Shown: in pieces, positions 5,622-10,285 of the stretch
Position numbering within the stretch: the first letter of the stretch is position 1
Layout: every line of letters begins with the position of its first letter
Assembly: GCA_964522605.1 (NCBI GenBank)
Contig: CAZFWV010000246.1
Coordinates: 1 to 10,285, forward strand
Length of the DNA: 10,285 nt
From: CAVZLD01 sp964522605
GTDB lineage: Bacteria > Planctomycetota > Planctomycetia > Pirellulales > Pirellulaceae
Direction: 5' to 3'
Notes under the pieces: generated by a model
Databases searched by the model: none
The model's input: only the letters and a program-made list of their open reading frames with translations
What the model was told of the DNA's origin: nothing
Made by a program: the position numbers and the translations under genes

Positions 5622-8600
5622 TCAGCGAGAACTGTCGTGCCCGACTTCGCCCGGACCGCTCACGCGCCGCGCGATGACGCGGTAGAGTTCTTGTGGATTC
5701 AGCGGCTTGATGAGGTGTGCATCGAAGCCGGCGGCCGCAGCGGCCTGGCGATCCGAGTCTCGGCCGTAGCCAGTCAGCGCGATCAGCAGTGTATTGGCGA
5801 GCTGAGGAACTTTGCGGATTTCGCGTGCCAACTGGTACCCGTCCATTCTTGGCAGACCAAGATCGATCACGGCCACTTCCGGCTGAATGGCTTGACAGAC
5901 TTCCAGTCCGCTCACCCCGTCGGCGGCGGAGGAGACTTTGAAGCCTTTATGCTGCAGGGCCTTGACCAGCATCTTGCGTGCGTCTTCGTTATCCTCGACC
6001 AGCAGCAGTCTTGTACCGGTGAATTGATGTTCCGCGTAGCGACTGACTGGGGTCGGTTCTCGTGACGTCAACGGCAACTGAATGGTGAATTCACTACCGC
6101 GATCTTGGCCCTCGCTGGTCGCGACAATCATTCCGCCGTGGGCTTCCACAATCGTCCGCGCAAGCGACAGGCCGACCCCCATGCCCCCGAGTGCCCGATC
6201 GATTTTGGAATCCGATTGAACGAACCAATCGAACACGCGATCAAGCATCTCGGCCGGAATTCCCTCGCCCGAATCTCGTACGCGGATCAGCGCCTGATCC
6301 TGCGACGATGCCGTGTCGTCGTCCGACGGAGTGGAAGGGGTGGGGCTGGGTCCGGAGGTACGGGCCAACTGGTAGAGAATCCGACCGCCGGCGGGTGTGT
6401 ATTTGGCCGCGTTGGTCAACAGGTTGACCTGGGCTTGACGCAATCGCGCGGGGTCACCGATGACGCGCAGGGAGGGGTGGTCGACTTGGACGGTCAGTTG
6501 TAGGTCCTTCTGCTCGATCAGATGTTGCACGCATTCCACGACGGATTCGGCGAGTGGGACGAGGTCGAGGACGTCGCTGCGGAATTCGATCTTGTTGTGT
6601 GTAATGCGAGAAACGTCGAGCAGGTCGTCGAGCAATCGTGCCATATGTTGGGTTTGGCGCTGAATAATCTGGATTCCGTCACGAATCTCGTCGGTCACAC
6701 TGTCGGCCAGGTGCAGCGCATCGGCCGCGTTCAGGACCGCGCCCATCGGGTTGCGTAGTTCATGTGAGAGCATGGCCAGAAACTGGTCTCGACGCTGGAT
6801 TTCCTCCTGCGCCTGCAACTCCGCTCGTTTCCGGCGATCAATGTCGGTGGTCGAGCCGGTCATCCGGATCGGACGCCCGTCCGGACCCAGGTCGACGAGA
6901 GCGCGATGTCGGTACCAACGGTACTGACCCGACTTATGCAGCAAGCGGAACTCAAAGTCGCGATGAGCAACGAGTTGGCAGGACGGCTGGGTGTTCCGCT
7001 GCAAGCGGTCGACATCATCCGGGTGCATCAGCTGTCGCCAGGTCGAGTAGCGTGGAACGATTTCATCCGGTTGATAACCAAGCAATTCATAACAGGACCG
7101 GGACCACCACATGTCATCACGGCTCACGTCGGGCCAATCCCAGATACCATCGGTCGTTCCGATAATCGCGCGTTCAAATCGCTCTTCACTTTGCCGCAGT
7201 GCCTCAACAGCCTGTTTCCGCTCGCTGACGTCCACCAGCGAAATCATCAGGAAACGTCCCTGCTCCATCTCCAGCGGGCGGAGTCCGATCTCCAAGGCAA
7301 ATTCACTCCCGTCGCGTCGCAGCCCGAACAGATTCTGATCTTCCGCGAGCCAGCGAGGACCGTTCTGCTGCATCTGTTCCTGGCAGCATTGCTCCAGGAT
7401 TATCCGGGAGTCCTTGGCGAGGAACTCCGAGAGTCGCCGGCCGTTCAATTCGTCCCGCGAATAACCGAAATACTGCTCGGCCTGAGAATTGACGAGTGTG
7501 ATCTGTCCCTGTCGGTTGATCATGACCATCGCATTTGGCGCGGCTTCGACGGCCGACCGGAACCGCTCTTCCGCACGCGTCAGCGACGAGATATCGATCA
7601 GCGTCAGTACAACACCTCCCGGACTCCCCATGGCGCGATACGGCAGAATTCGCATTAGAAAATCGATCCCGTGGGAGTCGGTTACGCGTTGTTCCTGCAT
7701 CTCCCCGGACTGCAGCACCTGATCCAACTTCGCTTTCAGGTTGGTACCCTGGATGTTGTGCGAAAATCCATCCAGACGCCGCCCGACATCTTGCGGCATC
7801 AGATTGAAGACCTCGGCCATCTTCGGCGTGAACTTGCGAATGCGCAGTTCTTCGTCCAGAAAAACGGTATGCACCGCGGTGCTGACCAGCAGGTTATCCA
7901 TGTCATTGGTCAGCTCGGTCAATTCTGCGATCTTCTTCTGGTACTCCGCGTTGACCGTATAGAGCTCTTCATTCACGGAGTGCAGTTCCTCGTTCGTGCT
8001 CTGCAGCTCCTCGTTCGATGCCACGAGTTCCTCGTTCGTCGCCTGCAGTTCTTCGTTGCTTGTTTCGAGCTCCTCGACCGTGGCTTGTAGGCTTTCCTTC
8101 GTGTATCGAAGTTCGGTCTCCATGTCCTGAATCTGATCGCGACTCAGCTGGGAGATGTCAAGTGACTCCGTTGGCTCGCTCACTTCGGCAGGCTGCGGGA
8201 GCGGTTCAAACGTAATCAGGTACTTGGGCGAGGACCCGCGACGGAGAAGAGTGGAAACGGTCAAATTCACCGTCTCTTCGCCCTCGCGCGTCGCAAGGTG
8301 AATCCGTCGAAAGACGACTTTCTGGCCATCCTTAGCGACTCGTTGCAGAGCACCGGTCAGTGCGAGTTTCAGGTCGCCTTCCGCCAAGTCCAGCAAATTG
8401 GCGGTCATTCGGCCGTCGCCGAAACGCAGGTATTTTCCGGCACCGCCGAACATCTGGAGCACGTCGCGTTGTTCGTTCACCAGGACGGCAGGCGGGACGT
8501 ATTCCGACAGGAGCGCATCATACGTTGCCAACATGTCGTGGTCTGCCGTCACCGTGGGAGAGGCGATGGAGGTTCGTCCTGGAATCATCGGCGGCTTGGT

Positions 8601-10124
8601 CAACATGGGCAGAGACAGTCGCGTCTCCGTCGGAAGACGCACGTCGCGTCGCTTGCGGTAGATCTTCCAGCGTTCATTGATCGTTTCAAATTCTTCCGAC
8701 AGCTCACCCGGCGTTTCGCTGGATCCCAGAAACAGGATCCCTGGTGTGATCAGACCAAAGTGAAAGAGGGACATCACTTTTTTCTGAGCAGGCGGACGCA
8801 GGTAGATCAATAGGTTGCGGCAGGTGATCAGGTGCAGCCGTGTAAAGGGGGCGTCCTTCACGAGATTGTGCGGCGCGAACACAATCATCTGGCGAATCTC
8901 GGAATCAATTTGAAAACCGGAACTGACCGGCTTGAAATAACGCTGCCGACGTTCCGGTGAGATCTCCTCCAAACTCGCCTCTGGATAAATCCCCGCACTT
9001 GCGTAATCGAGCGATGCACGGTGGATGTCCGTCGCGAAAATCTTGACCGCCATTGGACGGTTCATGGTCGATAGCCGCTCGTGTACCAGCATGGCAACGG
9101 CATAGGCTTCCTCGCCCGTCGCACAACCGGCGACCCAAATCCGCAGTTCCCGCAATTCGGACGCCTTCAGCAGCAATTGCGGCAGAATCTCCGTTTCGAG
9201 TGTGGCAAACGCATCGCGATCGCGGAAGAACCGTGTCACGCCAATCAACAGATCGCGATACAACGCGTCCAACTCGGTCGCGTCATCCTCCAACTGCTGG
9301 ACGTACTCCTCCAGACTGCCGATATGACTCAGTTGAATCCGGCGTTCAATTCGACGACCGATCGTGGTCGGCTTGTAGTACTTGAAGTCGACGTGATGTC
9401 GTTGCTGGAGCAAGCGAAAAATCGTATCCAAACTCGATTCGTCGACCGGCTTTTCGTCGCTCGACTTCCACTGCGAGCGGAGCGGATGTTGGGCATATCG
9501 AGTCAGGATGCCGCCGATCTCTTCCGGCGAAACGGAAATGTCCACCACACCGGTCTCGCATGCAGCTTTGGGCATGCCGTCGAATTTGGCGCTGTGTGTC
9601 GTTTGCGCAACGACCAAGCCCCCCGCCTCGTGAATGTCCAACAGTCCCCGCGACCCATCACTGCCGGTTCCCGAGAGCACGATGCCGATGCTATGCCGTC
9701 CCGCATCCTGGGCCAGCGATCGGAAGAATCGATCGATCGGGAGCGTTAAGCCTTGCGAGGGATCTTTGTCGGTCAGCAACAATCGACCGCCGGAGACGAT
9801 CATTTCTTTTTTGGGCGGGATCAAGTAAATCGAGTTCGGCTCGACCTTCATCCCATCTTCAACGCGGTGGATGGGAATCTGCGTTTGACGCGCCAACAAC
9901 TCATCCATCAGACTCTTGAAGTCGGGTGACAGATGCTGCACGACGACAAACGCCATGCCGGTATCGCGCGGAATGTGGCGGAACATCCGTTCTAGCGCCT
10001 CAAGCCCCCCCGCCGACGCGCCGACACCCACGATGTAGAACGGCTCGCGATCCGTCGAGCCTTCAACTTCCCAGGTTTGATCCGTCTTGTTCCCCTCTCG
10101 CAGCCCCTTGCGCGGGTCACCCAT
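5622..10124 (-). CDS. CheB-CheR-PAS hybrid histidine kinase with receiver
   Basis: A 1500-residue cytoplasmic signalling protein with no TM segment or signal peptide. Domains in order: CheB methylesterase (28-212), triad S37 in GASAGG, H64 in VVQHLSPD, D156 in GTGSDG; CheR methyltransferase (229-490), SAM loop AGCATGEEAYA (332-342); a PAS-like segment (about 530-640); a heptad signalling helix (660-740); three PAS domains (about 740-850, 853-970, 975-1100); HisKA with H1121 in SHELRNP; HATPase with N-box N1238, DSGEGIP (D1284) and GGMGVGLSLA (1313-1322); and a receiver with E1377/D1378, D1421, T1451 and K1473. All expected catalytic residues are present. CheB/CheR-fused sensor kinases are a known bacterial class; what methylation means in them is unclear. 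AGAGGAG (10131-10137) sits 6 bases before the ATG. No receptor, CheA or CheW gene is nearby. The adjacent CsrA-receiver protein is a candidate phosphorelay target. Confidence 0.95.
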   Translation of the reverse strand: MGDPRKGLREGNKTDQTWEVEGSTDREPFYIVGVGASAGGLEALERMFRHIPRDTGMAFVVVQHLSPDFKSLMDELLARQTQIPIHRVEDGMKVEPNSIYLIPPKKEMIVSGGRLLLTDKDPSQGLTLPIDRFFRSLAQDAGRHSIGIVLSGTGSDGSRGLLDIHEAGGLVVAQTTHSAKFDGMPKAACETGVVDISVSPEEIGGILTRYAQHPLRSQWKSSDEKPVDESSLDTIFRLLQQRHHVDFKYYKPTTIGRRIERRIQLSHIGSLEEYVQQLEDDATELDALYRDLLIGVTRFFRDRDAFATLETEILPQLLLKASELRELRIWVAGCATGEEAYAVAMLVHERLSTMNRPMAVKIFATDIHRASLDYASAGIYPEASLEEISPERRQRYFKPVSSGFQIDSEIRQMIVFAPHNLVKDAPFTRLHLITCRNLLIYLRPPAQKKVMSLFHFGLITPGILFLGSSETPGELSEEFETINERWKIYRKRRDVRLPTETRLSLPMLTKPPMIPGRTSIASPTVTADHDMLATYDALLSEYVPPAVLVNEQRDVLQMFGGAGKYLRFGDGRMTANLLDLAEGDLKLALTGALQRVAKDGQKVVFRRIHLATREGEETVNLTVSTLLRRGSSPKYLITFEPLPQPAEVSEPTESLDISQLSRDQIQDMETELRYTKESLQATVEELETSNEELQATNEELVASNEELQSTNEELHSVNEELYTVNAEYQKKIAELTELTNDMDNLLVSTAVHTVFLDEELRIRKFTPKMAEVFNLMPQDVGRRLDGFSHNIQGTNLKAKLDQVLQSGEMQEQRVTDSHGIDFLMRILPYRAMGSPGGVVLTLIDISSLTRAEERFRSAVEAAPNAMVMINRQGQITLVNSQAEQYFGYSRDELNGRRLSEFLAKDSRIILEQCCQEQMQQNGPRWLAEDQNLFGLRRDGSEFALEIGLRPLEMEQGRFLMISLVDVSERKQAVEALRQSEERFERAIIGTTDGIWDWPDVSRDDMWWSRSCYELLGYQPDEIVPRYSTWRQLMHPDDVDRLQRNTQPSCQLVAHRDFEFRLLHKSGQYRWYRHRALVDLGPDGRPIRMTGSTTDIDRRKRAELQAQEEIQRRDQFLAMLSHELRNPMGAVLNAADALHLADSVTDEIRDGIQIIQRQTQHMARLLDDLLDVSRITHNKIEFRSDVLDLVPLAESVVECVQHLIEQKDLQLTVQVDHPSLRVIGDPARLRQAQVNLLTNAAKYTPAGGRILYQLARTSGPSPTPSTPSDDDTASSQDQALIRVRDSGEGIPAEMLDRVFDWFVQSDSKIDRALGGMGVGLSLARTIVEAHGGMIVATSEGQDRGSEFTIQLPLTSREPTPVSRYAEHQFTGTRLLLVEDNEDARKMLVKALQHKGFKVSSAADGVSGLEVCQAIQPEVAVIDLGLPRMDGYQLAREIRKVPQLANTLLIALTGYGRDSDRQAAAAAGFDAHLIKPLNPQELYRVIARRVSGPGEVGHDSSR
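7935..8060 (-). repeat. 21-bp periodic coding repeat for a heptad helix
   Basis: Inside the CheB/CheR kinase gene, residues 689-730 consist of six successive heptads of the form S/T/V-N-E-E-L-x-x (SNEELQA, TNEELVA, SNEELQS, TNEELHS, VNEELYT, VNAEYQK). The DNA repeats every 21 bases with scattered third-position changes. This is the parallel coiled-coil signalling helix found between the CheR part and the PAS domains of such proteins. In-frame gain or loss of a 21-bp unit would keep the coil in register. Confidence 0.85.
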
Positions 10125-10130
10125 GAATCG

Positions 10131-10137
10131 CTCCTCT
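10131..10137 (-). promoter_or_regulatory. Ribosome binding site of the CheB/CheR kinase gene
   Basis: AGAGGAG on the minus strand, 6 bases before the ATG at 10124. It supports this start, which leaves a short 27-residue polar stretch before the CheB fold. Confidence 0.7.
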
Positions 10138-10169
10138 CGAATCCTTCGCCTCCTGTCCAGCGCTTTATG

Positions 10170-10197
10170 ATCCTACCGTGATCGCTGCAGCGTGCAA
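10170..10197 (-). promoter_or_regulatory. Possible sigma-70-like promoter of the kinase gene
   Basis: On the minus strand, TTGCAC (10192-10197), a 16-base gap and TAGGAT (10170-10175) lie about 45-70 bases before the start codon. Both boxes match the consensus only in part, so this is a weak suggestion based on position and spacing. Confidence 0.2.
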
Positions 10198-10202
10198 ACG
10201 GG

Positions 10203-10216
10203 CACCCACTTGGGTG
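10203..10216. repeat. Small palindrome upstream of the kinase gene
   Basis: CACCCA (10203-10208) and TGGGTG (10211-10216) are exact inverted copies separated by two bases. The palindrome lies between the putative promoter and the heptamer array. It could be an operator or a further small dispersed palindrome; nothing shows which. Confidence 0.4.
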
Positions 10217-10231
10217 TCGGCGGCGGATTGC

Positions 10232-10285
10232 AGGCTGGAGGCTGGAGGCTGGAGACTGGAGACTGGAGACTGGAGACTGGAGACT
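10232..10285. repeat. Heptamer tandem array at the window edge
   Basis: From 10232 the sequence repeats every 7 bases: AGGCTGG three times, then AGACTGG four times, then AGACT as the window ends, about 7.7 units. The single G-to-A change is fixed in a block of adjacent units, as expected from slippage expanding a variant copy. No coding region is visible across it. The array continues past the window, so its length is unknown. Confidence 0.95.

Noticed and set aside
5451..5622. Ten-base direct repeats as a target-site duplication of a transposon
   Set aside because: GCGTCGTCGT at 5451-5460 and 5613-5622 is exact, but it is simple GTC-rich sequence and does not abut the inverted arms, so chance is likely.
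5459..5677. Small plus-strand open frame of 72 codons in the spacer
   Set aside because: It runs through both arms of the inverted-repeat element and encodes an arginine-rich, low-information peptide.
6906..7658. Plus-strand open frame of 250 codons inside the kinase gene
   Set aside because: It lies entirely antisense to PAS domains with clear motifs and has no recognisable domain; typical of GC-rich antisense frames.
7935..8060. CRISPR-like or noncoding tandem repeat
   Set aside because: The 21-bp period is explained by coiled-coil heptads in frame with the kinase.
9081..9749. Plus-strand open frame of 222 codons opposite the CheB/CheR part
   Set aside because: Antisense to well-conserved catalytic domains, no family resemblance, so treated as a shadow.

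Overview
The window looks like a chromosomal stretch of a Planctomycetota (planctomycete) bacterium. This is inferred from gene style, not from a marker gene. The pointers are moderately high GC, a CsrA-receiver fusion, a very large CheB/CheR hybrid sensor kinase, a bd-like oxidase subunit fused to cytochrome c, and gene-free stretches rich in short palindromic repeats. No rRNA, tRNA, CRISPR array, transposase or phage gene was seen.

Layout, left to right. A dispersed repeat (22-51) precedes a plus-strand GT-B/GT4 glycosyltransferase (212-1285). It converges on a minus-strand, translationally coupled membrane gene pair (3900 down to 1364). The first gene of the pair is a CydA-superfamily protein carrying a C-terminal c-type cytochrome. 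The second is a smaller heme-c-free protein that seems to be a diverged paralogue of the first. A 376-bp gap (3901-4276) follows, packed with small hairpins. Next on the minus strand is a 259-residue protein joining an N-terminal CsrA RNA-binding domain, a histidine-box helical segment and a C-terminal receiver domain (5056 down to 4277). A 565-bp gap (5057-5621) holds a hairpin and a 142-bp element bounded by 30-bp inverted repeats that match the repeat at 22-51. A 1500-residue CheB-CheR-coiled coil-PAS-histidine kinase-receiver protein (10124 down to 5622) fills most of the rest. The right edge runs into a heptamer tandem array that continues beyond the window.

How the parts may work together. 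The oxidase-like pair predicts a membrane complex that takes electrons from a c-type heme and not from quinol: the active-site signature (His, two Glu, ExxR) is kept, while the low-spin heme b558 histidine and the quinol loop are missing. The two signalling proteins are neighbours on the same strand. The giant kinase is a candidate phosphodonor for the CsrA-receiver protein, which would then turn a phosphorelay signal into RNA binding. Both ideas are inference from sequence and context.
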